DNA of 64,000 bases from Carnegiea gigantea (GCA_029747015.1 JAKOGI010002160.1:1-64000), one strand, 5' to 3'. Shown: positions 11,714 through 25,437, numbered from the stretch's first letter. Notes: a model not told the origin generated them from the sequence alone. Program-made: numbers and translations.

Positions 11714-12490
11714 TGATAGAACCACAACAAAATTAAACTAAGAATAGAACCACAATTGAGTTCAACAAACAATAGGACCCAAGTGAGTTCAACTAACAAT
11801 AGAACTACATTCGAGTTCAACCAATAATACAACCACAACCAAGTTTAACCAACAATAGAATTGCAATTGAGTTCAATCAAAAATAGAACTGAAGTGAGCT
11901 CCACCAACAAGAGAATCCCAACCGAATTCAATGAACAATAGAACAGCAACTGAGTTTAACCAACAATAGAACTCAAGTGAATTCAACTAATAATAGAACC
12001 TACGTTTAACCAATAATAGAATCACTAGTTTAACTAACAATAGAACCCAACGGAATTCAACCAACAATAAAACCACAGCAGAGTTGAGCTAAGAATAAAA
12101 CCACAATCGAGTTTAATTAACATTAGGACCCAACCGAGTTCAACTAACAATAGAACCACAACCGAGTTCAACCAATAATACAATCACAATTGAGTTTAGC
12201 CAATAATAAAACTACAACTAAGTTCAACCAACAATAGAACCCAAGTAAGCTCAACCAATAATAGAACCCTAATCGAGTTCAACCAGTAATAGAACCGCAA
12301 CTGAGTTTAATCAATAATAGAACCCAAGTGAGTTCAACCAACAGAACCCAGTCGAGTTCAACCAATAATCAACAATAGAACCTAACTAAATTCAATCAAC
12401 AACAGAACCAACTGAGTTCAACCAACAATAGATCCCAACTAAGCTTAACCAAGGATAGAACCACAACTGAGTTCAACTAACAACAAAACC
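11714..12490. repeat. ~28 bp minisatellite inside CACTA #1
   Basis: Roughly 28 tandem copies of a degenerate unit close to aacaatagaaccacaactga followed by gttcaacc. Units alternate between a ...cacaactgag... and a ...cccaagtgag... version. The unit length is not a multiple of three and no long frame spans it, so it is not coding. It lies between the left terminus and the PTTA gene. Confidence 0.93.
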
Positions 12491-14558
12491 CAATATGAAA
12501 ATTAATAGCATATTCTTACCAGGTTGCTTAAGAGTGGCGAACAACTTTTCATAAAGAATCTTGCTCAATGGGCCCTTGCCTTCCTTCTTTTTACCCTTAA
12601 TAAGGCTTATAATAAATTATGTTTTATTTTTAGACTTAGTTAACCCAAAGTGAATGGTAAATCAAATGTTAAATATAAGAATATATAAGCATTTATATAA
12701 TGCCACCTAGAAAACAAAAAGCAAACTCTCGTCTCTATGGATTCTTGAAAGTTGTCACCATGTCCTGATTTTCCTTGATCACCTTATTGACTAACTTTCC
12801 TATCTCAACACAACCAAACTTAAGAGTCATTCAAATGAATCATTGGTGAGGACACTTGAACTCAGAAACTACGTTCATGTATGAGTAAAAATACACTCAA
12901 AGTATAGAGTTCATAGTATCTTTTAATGATTATTTACTTAATCCAATAAAGATTGATTTTGACTATGCCTCTAATTGTTCACTGTCTTATTTGCTTGTTT
13001 TTTAGGCAAATTGATCCTTGGCTGAAAATTAGAAGTATCTACTTCTTTCCTCTTTTGTGGGTTGATCGGATTTTGTGCTCGTTGATTGTATACAATTCCT
13101 AAAAGTGTCTAACAATTATCTCCAGAAGTCTCATAATTCAGAGTGACACCATTATTATAAGTCCCAAATTTCAACTCGAGTGCTCTTGAAATTTGTAAGG
13201 CTATGAGGCAAATGATTTATCTCCTCACGCGATGAGTGATTACCGCTTGTAAAGTTCTCCTTAAAATTATTAAAACAACCAAATGAGTTGAATAATCTAT
13301 TCCAATTTAACAAATATCATATTAGGAAAAAAAACACACACACTTGAGTTATTACGTAGGCATTAATTACACCAGAACACATAAATTCTCTTAAAAGTGG
13401 TGAAGGTGTAGAAATCAAGTTAAGACCATTGATAACTCCTTGGATGCGTTGCAACTAAATGAAAACAATATTCAACTAATTACCAAATTATATAAATTAC
13501 TCAAATAATAGGGACTAGAAGTATTTCACTTCCAAGTAAGTACTCTACTCTTTAGATTGTCACATTGGATCAGGGTATCTGTCTAGTAAAAATGAAAATT
13601 ACTTTAAGTCTTACCTGCCTCTTTGGTCAAAGTTAAGCCATCGAGTGATGTCCAGTTGCTTTGAGGTTTGAGCAATAAGAAGTATTCATATTTTTCCCTA
13701 TAGATGTGTTTTGATCATCCACCTATATAAAAATTAAAATATGAGAAGAAATTTCAATAACCAAAAGTTAACTATGTAAGGTTTTTACATTACACTATAA
13801 TGTTATGTTTATGCGCACAAACTAATGACTTACTTGATTTACAAAATTATGGGGTTGTGGCATGCAACTTGTGGAATTTTCCATCCTATTTGTCACATTA
13901 ATATGTTTCTTGCCGATTTGAGTTGTATAGGACTTATTAACTTCTTGAAGGGAATTCAACTATATAAAACTAGTAGTTAAATAATGATATGATTATGTAA
14001 GACGAAATAACTAACAAGAACATAACTATAACTGCCATAATTGTAACTATCATCTTTACTCAAGTGGCATAACATGAAGCTAAATCAAGAAAATAAAAAA
14101 AGGGTGGTTGTCTTGTTTTATTTGCACATCTATGTTCTATTTACCTCTGACACTTCATAATTGTTGACTCACCTGTAAACACCCAAAATGAAGTAGGATG
14201 GTGTCAAAAAAACTTAAGCAAAACACAAGATTTTGTATGGGAAGAGTACATTTATGCGTATACAGAATGTGAACTCACTTGGTTTACTTGGTTTGCAACA
14301 TGAGGCAACATAAATGAATGAGTAGCTCCACCTTTATCCCTTAGTACAGTGGAATTTTAAATTTGACCTACATCCTTGATATACGCTTCATTATTCTTAG
14401 CTAATGTAGGCATAGTTGTCAGAGTATCTCTTAGGTGTTCACTAGCGAAGGCTGTGTTATTCTTTTGATTCTCTTCAACATCATCACCCTAATCCCAGAC
14501 CAAGTAGAGAAATTAACATCGACCTTATGCAAAGTGTACAGACATTCATGATCTATTT
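12491..14558. other. non-coding CACTA #1 interior
   Basis: No frame or motif I can support. Short AT-rich and CAACTTGAG-like words only; it may include introns or the 3' part of the PTTA gene on the minus strand. Confidence 0.45.
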
Positions 14559-15195
14559 TTAATTATGGGATCTCAATAAAAAGTAATAAAACCATGGCTT
14601 AAAAATGACCTGAGATAGAACATGTGCATCATCAATTTGTTGAGACTTCAAGTAAGTGACCTCTTGGCGCAAGGATTGAACCTCTTTTAGTAGTAGACTC
14701 AATATACTAGAATTCAAAGGTTCAGTCCCACTTTGAGAATGACGTTTGGCATCAAGTTGATTAAAGATGACTCCAGACCCAACTCCTCTAACCCTCCTAT
14801 TGCTTTCAGGTCGCATCAATTTATGATAAGCAAAAGTCTCCACTAGCACTGTGGCTTCAAAGAATACCACTTTTGAAGCACCCATCTTTCATTTGATAAT
14901 ATCAACAGCAATATCCTATATAAATTATTGGCCACAGATACCAAAATTTATCATAATGTTATTCACATATGTATTAATGACATACTTTATGCAAATTACA
15001 AAAAAAAAAAAAGGATAAATGCACACACTGTAAATTTCTTAGTCTCCAGTTCACGGTAAGGTCCTTCTTCATCCTAATGAGTATCCATAAACCATTCCAA
15101 GGGACCAAATTCTCTTTGATGATCCTTCTCCTATAAATCAATGCATTAGCATAAATAAAAAATTTTGTACATAGCAAAGTAAATAAAGTGACCAC
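14559..15195 (-). pseudogene. PTTA (Transposase_24-like) gene of CACTA #1, C-terminal part
   Basis: The minus frame at 14885-14559 carries a RPESNRRVRGVGSGVI block, matching the R-V-R-G-x-G-x-G-V-T segment of plant PTTA/En-Spm transposases, then a leucine heptad coiled coil (SLLLKEVQSLRQEVTYLKSQ). Upstream, about 15140-15030, gives FGPLEWFMDTH followed by a stop and DEEGPYRELETKKF, like the P-x-x-L-F-x-x-T-H...W-V segment that precedes it in the family. In-frame stops and intron-like gaps suggest decay. In En/Spm-type elements this protein acts with TNP2 in excision; that is family knowledge, not shown here. Confidence 0.7.
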
Positions 15196-16969
15196 CCTAC
15201 CCCATAGGGCTAGTGATAATGATTTCTAAAATTTGGGAAGAAATGGACAAAGTTTCCCTTAAAAATTAACTATAACTTAGGCTTATAGCCTTACATTAAG
15301 TACCTGTAACAGTGGAAAAATAAGGGTGTGTCTAACAAGCTCGACGGTTACACGTCGAAGATCATAACTCCATTGGCCACACGCCTGGAGTACACAAGAT
15401 ATAAAGCTAAGTAAAAAAAAAGAAATAAAAAACATGGCCCAATGGATCACACACGCCCACAGCACTGGGGTTACATCCTGAAAACAAATCTCAACTCCAA
15501 CAAACAAAATGACTGACTATTCAGAATGTTGGCCAACATGGTCATCCAGAGCCAAGACTTTTCACAAACTTTGTACCTTATGACAGCCACACACATTACT
15601 TAATATCAACATAGAAAGCATACAAATTAGCCCTTTTAATTGCAAACCTTTGTGACCCACTTGTATATATATATAGTTGCTTCCCTCTTACTCTTTTTCC
15701 ATTAGTAAATCATTTATGCATGACAATAAGTATTATATTGTTATAAGAGATATTATTATAAAGGTGAAGACTACTTCTAAGGGAAGCCAAATAGTCATCA
15801 AAGCAATTACCAAAGCACCCAAAGCACATCCTGAATTTGTGTTATACCAAAAACACGGTCCTTGAAAGCAAATGAGAATAGGTTTATGATTTCGATGAAG
15901 AATACTATGCAAAATACAACCTTTAATTCTTTTCTTAGAAGTAAACAGATCCTTGTTTCCAGTTTTCCTTGCTTTGAAGTTGTACTACCATAAGTAGGGG
16001 GAATAAGATATTTTGAAAGATGAAAACAAGTCATTGGTCTAGACAACTGAGTTGTACGGACAAAACAAGCCACATACCTTTACCAAGTTACTAGAAAAAT
16101 CAATTTACAAAACAAGGGTATCTACCTGTCATATTTCTAGCTATTCTGAAGGGCAAAACCATTACAGTTGTAACCAAAGAGCAAGAATAACACAGCCACA
16201 CATCCACACACCCACACACCCATAGAAAGTCATATTATATCAAACATAAGAAAATAGCACCCAAAGCATCTCCAAACATATGACAACCCAGACACGATGA
16301 AAGCAACAGTTTTTAACTTACCCGAAACTTCTTCGAAAAAAACAATCGACCAAACCAACCCATATCTAGTCACCTACGGCAAACAGGTGCTTATTCTTAT
16401 CCAAATTATATAATGTGTCTTTTGGGGTATCTTCTTTAAAATACTTACATCTCAAGGAATACTTGAAACCTCAAATCCTTTCCCTAACTGACTTTAGAAT
16501 TTTTTGATTTATGCCATGTGGCAACAAAAACTTCCCCTATCAAAATAAAAGTTCAAGCAATTATTTAAACTAGTTACATTTGGATAACATGCATCACCCA
16601 GCTTGGACATGAATAAATGCTGACCCTAATAAAGATTATGATCCGAGCTCCAAAGTACGGTGACACTAAGCACCAATCTTATCGTTAAGGGGGCATAGGC
16701 TAGGTCTCTTAGCAACATTAATAAGGTATCTATTAAACAAACTCCCTTCGCTGTTTATTGGTTGCAACAAGTTGTTTAAAGGTACGATAATCCTCTTCGG
16801 AGGAACCAATTTATATGCCATGTTCACATTGATTCTCCCGCCAAACTTTCTAGCATTAATATGTTATTCTGTATAAAACAGAATATGATCATCATATTAG
16901 TAAATAACCTGCAGCTACTGAAACCAAGTGAAATGTCTAGATGGGTATTAAAGATTTATTTACCTATGA
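15196..16969. other. interior of CACTA #1 between PTTA and TNP2
   Basis: Contains some minus-strand frames but none I recognise; probably introns and N-terminal exons of the PTTA gene. The frame at 16073-15807 is low in conserved motifs. Confidence 0.4.
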
Positions 16970-19900
16970 TTAACACCTTTTGTCATCTTTAAAATCGTCA
17001 GGTATGGTGATAAAAGAGGGATTCATATTAATTGAAACTCTTGATTCGAAAATATTTTCTTCAGTAGTTTTGACTTCTTCTTCTTCCAAATCGAAAGTTA
17101 TGTGAATATCATCTAAAGACACATCTTCACCTGCTACATCTTCATGTTGAACGGACTTATGGTACTCTTTTGACGTAATCCTGGATTGGAACATGATTCT
17201 GATGCTTCAAACTTATAAGGAAAACCTGTGTGTAGTTTATGATGTAATTCAAGGAAAAAATGGTTAAAAGTAAGAACTAACCAAGACAAGATCTAACTTG
17301 ATCTTACCAAATTCTACAAGCTAGATTACAAAAGTTAGCTATAATCTACTGAGGGAAACTATGTAAACAAAATAATCACATACACTTGTATACTGATATT
17401 TCTTTCTTTAACTGACTTGCCCTGTAAGGAAATTAATCAAAGCTTGAAAATACTAATAATTTAAATCAAAACATAATAATCTGATGTACTAACATTTGTG
17501 CACAAGCTTAGCCTGTGAGGTTCATAGGGCTAAGGGACGTAAAGCTTTGCAAGCTTGAACTATTATGTCAATTAGAAGTAATGCGATTGTTACCTTCCCA
17601 ATAAAAAGCAAAATAGAAGATCTGTAAACATGATAATGAAAAAACTAAAATTGTTCTTATTCCTCGCAATTAATAGTATTCCAATTAACTAGATCTATGA
17701 ATGCATAATCTTTTGATATATTAGGAGGCATGCATTAACAATACAATTTATCCTAATCTACCATAGTTCCTCCTCACTGGTAACTATCTCTTAGCTTCAC
17801 TCTCATAATATGAGCTCACCCTCTGTCTTTCTCATCTTTAATGTAAAATACCTGATTAGCTCGTGATGAAAGAATATATGGATCATCCTTCAAGGCATTT
17901 CCTTTATGTATCTTATGTGAGACTTGAGTTTACATCCACCCAATCACATCAAAATAAAACTATCTTCCACTCAGAAAAGTAGTCCAACTCAATGATGTCG
18001 GTGATCTTTCTACAGTAAGGTTTTCCATTAGCTTCTACCATAATCCCATAGTTTTGAGTTTTGTTTGTCTCATCTCGGGCATGAGTGTGGAATCTGCAAC
18101 CATTGACACTGAAAGCCTTCATTCTTTTGACTATGGAGCTCGAACCCTAAGCCACAGCTCTTAACGCTTTTGACACTGGGTTATTATCATCTATATTTGT
18201 AACCTAAACAATTGAGCACCCATGCTAGTAATTGACATAGTCATACTTCTAAAACACTCATCATAAGGTTTTGAATTTACCATTTGTTGCAACCAACTCA
18301 GAAAATCCTCAAGTAAACATTTTTGCTTAAGCTTATCACTAGGCTGTTGTGAACAAAATGCAAGACGTTCCCCCAGGAAAGTTCTACAAGTTATGAATTT
18401 TATCAAATTAAATGAATCCTAGTAAACTTTAGACATTCACCACGAAAGGCTGTAAAGCTAATTTTACTAACCTACCATACAAGTCTATGCCATGAACATA
18501 TTAGGGTACATATCGATGGGTTTGCTTAAGGATCTACTCATCCATTTCCGTCATTACAACCTGACCTTTATGTTATCCACCAGTGTCAAATAAATACATT
18601 TCTTCATTAGGAATAGAGTCATTGTTCCTTTGTGGACGATTGAAAACAATTTCTACCCCTTCAAAGTATCTTAAGCAAAATGTTATGCACTCTTGTGCAA
18701 AGTATCCATCTGCCATTGATCCCTCCCATTATGCTTGATTATAGACATATCCATTTAACTGTGCCAAGTACCTATAATTTTCCACTAATATGTGATTTCT
18801 AAGGGGAACAAGAGAAATAAAAAGCCATAAAATTTAAGGCCTCACCACTTCATAAGGTACATCCATCTATAAAATATAGGCCCTCTAAGTTTTGTTTCCA
18901 TCGTCAAGTGCACAATCAGATGCACCATAATGGTAAAAAAAACACGGTGGCAACAGTTTCTCTATACGACATAACTGAGAACCAAATTGCTTTGTACCTC
19001 ATCTAATTCATCAACATTGAGCTTTTTCGTACATAATTCCTTGAAAAAATCAGATAACTTACATGCCAAATCTACAAGATTATCATCCTTAACTACTCAT
19101 AATGCAATTAGTAATAAATCTTGCATTAGAATATGGAAATTGTGGCTCTTCAATTAAACAACTTGCGCTCCTTCCAATTGACACATTGAGAGCCATCTGG
19201 CACCTTCAAGTGCTTCAACACTTTTAGTAAGGAAGTTTTCTCATCAATAGACAAATGATAAGGAGCTATGGGTAAATGATACTTGCCATCTGGTAATAAA
19301 ATTGGGTAGAGCTCAGGTCTTATCTACATTTGTTAAAGATCGTGGTAGGCCTTTAAGTTATCCTTGCTCTTCTCTTCCAAATTCAATAAAGTTCCTAACA
19401 AATTATCAAAAATATTCTTTTTGATAAGCATTATATCCAAACTATGATGAAGACGTTTAAACTACCAATATCAAGATAAAAGAAAATGCTTCGCTTCTTC
19501 TGTATTTCCTCTTCATCCCTCTTATCAACATCTACATTGGTTTGGCCTTTCCTGTATGCAAACATAGTTCCCTCTAATTCTGTAAGAACTTGACTTCCTG
19601 TTAATGAAGCTGGACTGTTACCAAACTCCATATTTCCATTATATCCATCCTTATCATATCGAAAAGGATGGTCTTTTGCTTACCATTTTCGATGACCCAT
19701 ATAGCAAAACTTATATCCATTTTCCAACCAAATTGATTGAGCTGAATTTCCCATAAGATGGACATGCAAAATTACCTATTTTACTCAAGCAAGATAGATT
19801 ACCATATGCAGGAAAGTCATTTGTAGTAGAGTGAAGAGCCCCCCTCAATGTAAATCTCATATTTATGTATGCATCATATGTGTCTGCACTATTCTATAAC

Positions 19901-21187
19901 TGTACTAGCTCTTTAATCAATGGTTAAAGATATACATCCATGTCCATAACCAGGGCCTTTTCATCAAGTATAATCATCAATAGTATAATTGAGGATTGTT
20001 TTATGCATAGCCAAGGAGGAAAATTATAAATAGAATTAGAAAGGCTTTCAAGTACTATACATGCTACTCATAACACGAAAGGGGTTAAACCCATCACTAG
20101 CCAGCCCAAGCCTTACATTTTAAGGATCAGATGTAAAATTAAGATATTGTTCATCAAATTCCTTCCATGCCTTTGCAACCGTAGGGTGCCTCAAAATTCC
20201 ACCCTTTGTGCACTATTTGTCATGCCAAATCATATCTTCAACTGTCTTAGATGAATTGTAAAGCCTAAGCAGTCTAGGAATGAGAGGGAAATAGCGTAAT
20301 ACCTTAACTGGCAATTTCTTATCACTATTCTTCCATCATGAACAACAACACTTGTCACATGATTCTTGTCTTTCCCTTTCACCGCAATACAATCTGCAAT
20401 CAATAGGACATGCATGTATTTTTTCACATTCTGGCCTAAGTCCTTAAGTAATTGCTTATAATTACTCTATGATGCTAGGAATAGGTCTATATAGGGGAAA
20501 ACAGAACTCAAAAGCTGGAGCAGCATATTAAATAATTTAATAAACCAACCAAACGTGCATTTCAAGTGGAGTAAGTGCAATAGAAAAGAGAGTTTCAAAA
20601 ATTTTGAACTTGATATAGCTCCTGTTCAACTTATTCTAGTAACATTTTATATCTAGCATCTTTGTCTACCATGGAGCTATTACCTTATGCCCCTCATTCC
20701 TTAGCTCACTACTATGTTCTTTATCCATATCACCCTCTTGATGAAACATGCCACTCCCATAATTTTCATGCATCCCAAAAATATCATTAAGCATTCTCAT
20801 AGTATCAATGTCACCAAAACCATTTTCCAATTGTGTATTAGTAGCATTGTAGCCTTTCTCACAAAAAAATAAAGAAGGTTTAGAAATTTCCTTCCCATGA
20901 TGCACCCACTCCTTATAGTATGGCCAATAAGCATTAAACATGAGATGCTGTGCCACTTCTTCATTTGTAGAGCAATGATTATGTCCAATTTTGCATTTAT
21001 GACAAGGGCATACGATCAGTTTACTACGCCTAGCATTGCGAAAAGTAAATTCCAAAACTAACTCAACCCCGTTCCTATATTCAAGAGAAGATCTTTGCAT
21101 ATGAATCCAACTTTTATACATTATAATTTGTGGTAGCCCACGTATAAGGCTATTACATAAGTTAATATAAGCATTGTTACGAAACAC
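16970..21187 (-). pseudogene. TNP2-type transposase of CACTA #1
   Basis: Reading from 21187: transposase-associated domain in the 173-residue open piece, with likely true start at residue 23 (MYKSWIHM), a zinc-binding CPCHKC at residues 60-65 and WVHHGKE at 94-100. Then TNP2 blocks: DEQYLNFTSDP, a stop, and NVRLGLA (20160-20101); TNDFPAYG (19860-19801); KIGNFACP (19800-19741); YKFCYMGHRKW (19740-19681). A DUF4218-like end (18406-18191) follows, then a DUF4216-like stretch: VNGCRFHT, ITDIIELDYFSEWKIVLF (about 18110-17930) and YILSSRANQVFY. An acidic exon (17194-16970) may be the C-terminus. Several stops: a pseudogene. The enzyme would cut CACTA termini; that is family knowledge. Confidence 0.85.
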
Positions 21188-23040
21188 TGGAAATCATTAA
21201 AGGATGGGGGGAGAAGAGTCACAACAATCATGCCAACGTATCAAAATCATGTGTTTAAAGTACACTACCCTATAAGAACTAAACATATTTAAACCACTAG
21301 CTGTGAATTCAATATATTAACAAGCCAATTACCAAACAAGAAGACAAGGAAACTAACTGTCTATGCGTAGCAACTTCAACTTTTGAAAAGTTGTTGTTTT
21401 GAAGCAATTTCTTAGGAACTGATTCTATGCAAGTGCTAAGGTTTCTAACAAACCAGTTCTTAGAGGCTTTTAATAATCAGACACTATTTGATGCATTTAG
21501 CACTAATGCAACTTCTAAATTTATAATTCTTAACGTGGCATTCATAAAAAATGTGTGATTTACAATATGTTTATTGTAAGACACTCTACAACCTAAATCC
21601 AAATTAGGTGATTGTTGTTGTTTGTTACTCGCTAATAAGCAATTAAGTAGCTAAGGATTTAGAATGCAACTAAATCTGCCTATCAAAATTTTATCAGTAG
21701 ATGAGACAAGACTTTGTATATCTAAAATGACCTTATTTCAAGGACCACATCGTACGAGGAGGGGATTCACTATCAGTTAAGTCATTGATTTCATATCTTA
21801 GCTTACCACTTCCATGCACATATTATATAGACTATCTAAGGTTTTGTCAGTTAATAACATGCCTAAAATTAATCTAACTCAGAATAATCTAGCTAAAGAA
21901 CTCACTTTTCTTTCTTTTTCCAATTACAAATCAAATTTGTCAACTACTTTTTCGAAATCAATACAAAAACTAAGTCTTGGATCAACCAACAGCACTAATT
22001 AATTAAGCGATCTAATTTTTTGACCAAAATTATTATGATAAGTGTAAGGACATGACAATGGAGTACACTAATCACATGATAAAGTTGAGGTAAAACCTAT
22101 TAGAGTTAAGGTCACTGGCTTATGGGCTTGGGCCAGGCCAACTGAGGGATAAAACACAATGCACACAGGGTTGGACTTATTTGTTTGACTATTATCCAGT
22201 CCGCCCTAAACCTGAATTAACCTTAGGGTTCATGATTTCGGGCCCCTCATTCTTCACCATACGTCTGCAAGAGTGAATTGGCTGGACAATCAATGGATCA
22301 ATGTAAAGCATATCCCTGGTGCCTTGATTGTTAACATTGGTAACATTTTCCTAGCTTTTGCTCTCCTCATCTTGAGAATGCTAGAAATAAGAGACTTAAT
22401 TTTGACTTGACCATTCTTTGAATATGCCTAGACTTACCCACATTTATTAAGAATTGAATGTAACATGAAAAAGACTAAGCCAATTAATTTGTTTGATAGC
22501 CTTTGCTTTATTTAAGTTTCACATGAAATGAACAACTAGAAGGACCAAGCAACCTCTTACTGTAATAACTTCAAAGAAAATAAAGATATAAGCATCTTAA
22601 AGTAAATTACCGCCCTTTGAGACTGTCTTTTAGCTGTAATTCTAAGAGTTCAAGCTTTCATAGGACCAAGGTGTTTGGGTATGGAAAAAAGCCTAAGTAG
22701 CACCTGCCAGTAAGCAATTGCAACCTTCTCTCACAGAGATGCTGCCTATCTTTATCGCCAATCAACAAGGACCCCATCACTAAGTAAGAAAGACAACTAA
22801 TGAACATTTTGGACAGCTAGCAGTCCATGAGGGGGCTACTCTAGTTAGATGAGAGAGATTTAAGTTAGGTCCAGAACTAGAAACAAGTCCTCCTACTTCA
22901 TGAGGAGATATATGCTATTCTATTTTGAATATGCTATATAAGTCATAAAGGAATAAACCAAAGTAATAAAGGCATTTGAACATGCACGTTCAACTGCAAT
23001 AGTTAGTCTACAAAATGCATCCTTCTGATGTTGTCTAATG
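21188..23040. other. CACTA #1 upstream region, non-coding
   Basis: No supportable gene. Lies 5' of the TNP2 gene on the minus strand and may contain its promoter and leader. Confidence 0.4.
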
Positions 23041-23052
23041 TGTTCTCTCCGC

Positions 23053-23113
23053 ACTTTAATCAAGTGTGGTTATACAAATACGGGAGGTTGCATTATTTTT
23101 TATGGTGTATAAG
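23053..23113. repeat. second CACTA right-terminus-like segment
   Basis: The block gcactttaatcaagtgtggt...acgggaggttgcatt...atggtg closely parallels the true right end at 24572-24629 (cttaattaagt... gcgggaggatgcact...gatagtg). It thus looks like a duplicated or nested CACTA end lying ~1.5 kb inside the element. Confidence 0.6.
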
Positions 23114-24560
23114 GTATGTTGTGGCCGTAAGTTTGATTAAAGTACTGCAATCTCGCAATGACTTCAATTACTTGAACTAGTTAGTTAAGTGTAAGACTGA
23201 TAAAGGCTAAACAAGTAGCTTGAAAGGTATCTGTTACATTTAACTATTACTGTAATTTGGATACCTTATGGCATGTCAAATATTCTGGTACTTTCCTGAA
23301 CTTTTGTGACTTCAAATTTCATATCTAAGAAGAAGAATTGGCTTAGAAAACAAATGCCTTAAATCCAATGAAGCCTAGGCTGTGGCAATCAGTTTGCTTG
23401 ATGCTCTAATCTTGCCTATATATCCATCAGAACAATATGTCTTCAATAAAAATAAAAATCTCAAAGTTGTGACACAGAAATAGAAAGAGTGGGGATAAGC
23501 CCTAAAAGGGGGGTAAGCCATCAGCAATGCTTATACAAATGTGCAAACTACTAGAAGAGGTTGCAGTTGAATGACCCACCCGATATGATTCACATATGCA
23601 CAAACATATCCATACCATTGGCAAAGCACTTCACTTTAGCTGTGCTGCCAAAGTGTGATGTAGGACAAAAAGAAACAAGAGCAGGAAGGTACTGAAGTAC
23701 CATTTTGTTATTTCAGAATTGTGTAGTAACTTTAGTTTAGATTGTTGCCAAAAAGATAATGCTGATCATCGAATGCAATAATCCCATCAACACATAAGCT
23801 CTATTTTTATTTGTCACAATTCGCATACAAATAGTTCCTTATTTCTACAAATATTCTCCAAAGCAAAACTTGAGATGGACTAGGGAAAGTTCCGAGCATT
23901 ATCAAAAAAATTCTAAATTCACAATCAATCGCCACTCATTCGAAAGCCTTCCAGAAATCAAACGCAAAGAGAATTCTTCTGATTTTCTATAATTTGAGTG
24001 ATTTCAGATTGACAGTTAAGGCTTACCTTGCTATTAGGATGTATATAAATCACTATCTAACTTCATATTAAAATGCAAACTCATATTCAGGAACAGTGAG
24101 GTTCTTCAACTCATAGCCTTGATTCCACCCTGATTGTTCGATTTGATGCTTCTTCAACTCGCCGCCTAGAATTCGTTATCTAGATGAACAAGGCATTAAG
24201 GAGCTTCTAGGGATTCATTCTTGAGAGTTCAATAATGTGAGAGACTTTATTTTCTTTTGCGGGGTAGGCAAGCACGGTACCCGCTTGTTCCTTTTAATTT
24301 TATTTGTTAGGCTGCGGCCCTCAAATACTATTTTTTGCGCTAGCTAGCTCTTAAATATTCAATTTGTGTATTTTTTTGATTGTTTGTTTTATTCCTTTGG
24401 AGATATAAATATTGAAATATTTTGTACAAATTACCTCATTAATATAATGAAAACAAATTATGAAAGCTATTTCAAATACCCCACACTTAAAGGTGTTAGA
24501 ATATGTTCATAATTTACGGACACTTGTTAAATGTGGAATCATAAAATCTAGCAAATCTTA
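23114..24560. other. CACTA #1 segment between its two right-end-like sequences
   Basis: About 1.45 kb without a recognisable gene. Contains GC-richer words near 24250-24320 that could be a promoter-proximal leader of the minus-strand transposase, but this is conjecture. Confidence 0.4.
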
Positions 24561-24629
24561 GCATTTTTCTCCCCATACTTTAATTAAGTTTGTTGGTACA
24601 AATGCGGGAGGATGCACTTTCTGATAGTG
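24561..24629 (-). repeat. right terminus of CACTA #1
   Basis: Ends ctttctgatagtg; reverse complement CACTATCAGAAAG. Partial match to the left end CACTACAAAAAAGG and better match over the adjoining ~50 bases to the internal copy at 23053-23113. Followed directly by the resumed array ORF. Confidence 0.8.
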
Positions 24630-24632
24630 TCT

Positions 24633-25437
24633 GAAAGAGAGAATTGTTATATATTCTCATTGTGTTAATCATAGTAGGAAGGCATATAACATACATAAGT
24701 CTGACTTTAGTTTAGGATCTCCTAAGCCTGAACGTAGTTTTTATGATGAATTTGAACCTTCTTTTCTTACTAGGTTTAATTTGCATGACGACATACCTTT
24801 ACCAGACCTAGAGCAAGATAACGATCACTTTATGTCTCTATCTCCAAACCTTCTACCTTAACCTAGCCTTGCTAAGGATGTCACTGTGTCCTAGTTTTTG
24901 CCGACCTACCCGCTCTTATTATCGCCTGTGTGAGTTTGAGGAGGGCAACAAATTTGAGAACGCTAGTGAGTTAGAAATGAGTATCACAGTTGAAGTTAAG
25001 CATCATGATGAGTTAGAAGATATTTGTTTACAGGAGTCATGTGAGGAGGAAGTTGAACCCACTATTTTAAAATTCGATGATGATATTCTTTTTGTGAAAT
25101 ATGAGTCTTTTCTTATGGGTTTGACGTCAATGAGGATTTGGACATAGATATCTACGTTGAATATGAATCCTTCTATTTTGGCCCTATAATAACTGACCTC
25201 CTCTTCGAATCCCACGAGTTTGAATTTGTCGATTTTGAGAATGTTGGCAATGAAAATCTTGATTTAGATCAACCTGTTACACATTTTGATAATAAGAGAT
25301 TTTTTGATTTAGGACGCATTGATTTTCCTCGACAGTTCGACCATGATGTCACAATTTCTAGGCTGATGACCCACTTCCATGGTAAGTTTGAGTATATCTC
25401 TCTGTTTGATGCTTGGCCCTACAATTTGACATGCTGA
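24633..25437 (+). pseudogene. unrecognised array ORF 1, copy A, 3' part
   Basis: Resumes at MKERIVIYSHC, in frame with the 10583-10884 part if the CACTA is removed. It continues through a stretch containing NLHDDIPLPDLEQDNDHF, a stop after LLP, then acidic pieces: EFEEGNKFENASELEMSI (24869-25147) and NLDLDQPVTHFDNKRFFDLG (25138-25437), ending at WPYNLTC. The counterpart in copy B is 30270-31051, with the same order of blocks. The predicted protein would be about 450-480 residues, acidic (Asp/Glu-rich), with no zinc knuckle, protease or RT motif visible. Not recognised. Stops and frameshifts are present in both copies. Confidence 0.6.

Larger units (their letters stand above)
10885..24629 (-). 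mobile_element. CACTA (En/Spm) DNA transposon #1
   Basis: Begins CACTACAAAAAAGG at 10885 and ends CTGATAGTG at 24629 (reverse complement CACTATCAG), an imperfect CACTA terminal inverted repeat. It interrupts array ORF 1, and the second array copy at about 30266 shows the empty site. Inside, minus-strand transposase genes run from about 21190 to 14559: a TNP2-type gene with its associated N-terminal domain and DUF4216-type region, then a PTTA-type gene. Both are broken by stops. About 13.7 kb long, typical for a full-length CACTA. Confidence 0.9.
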
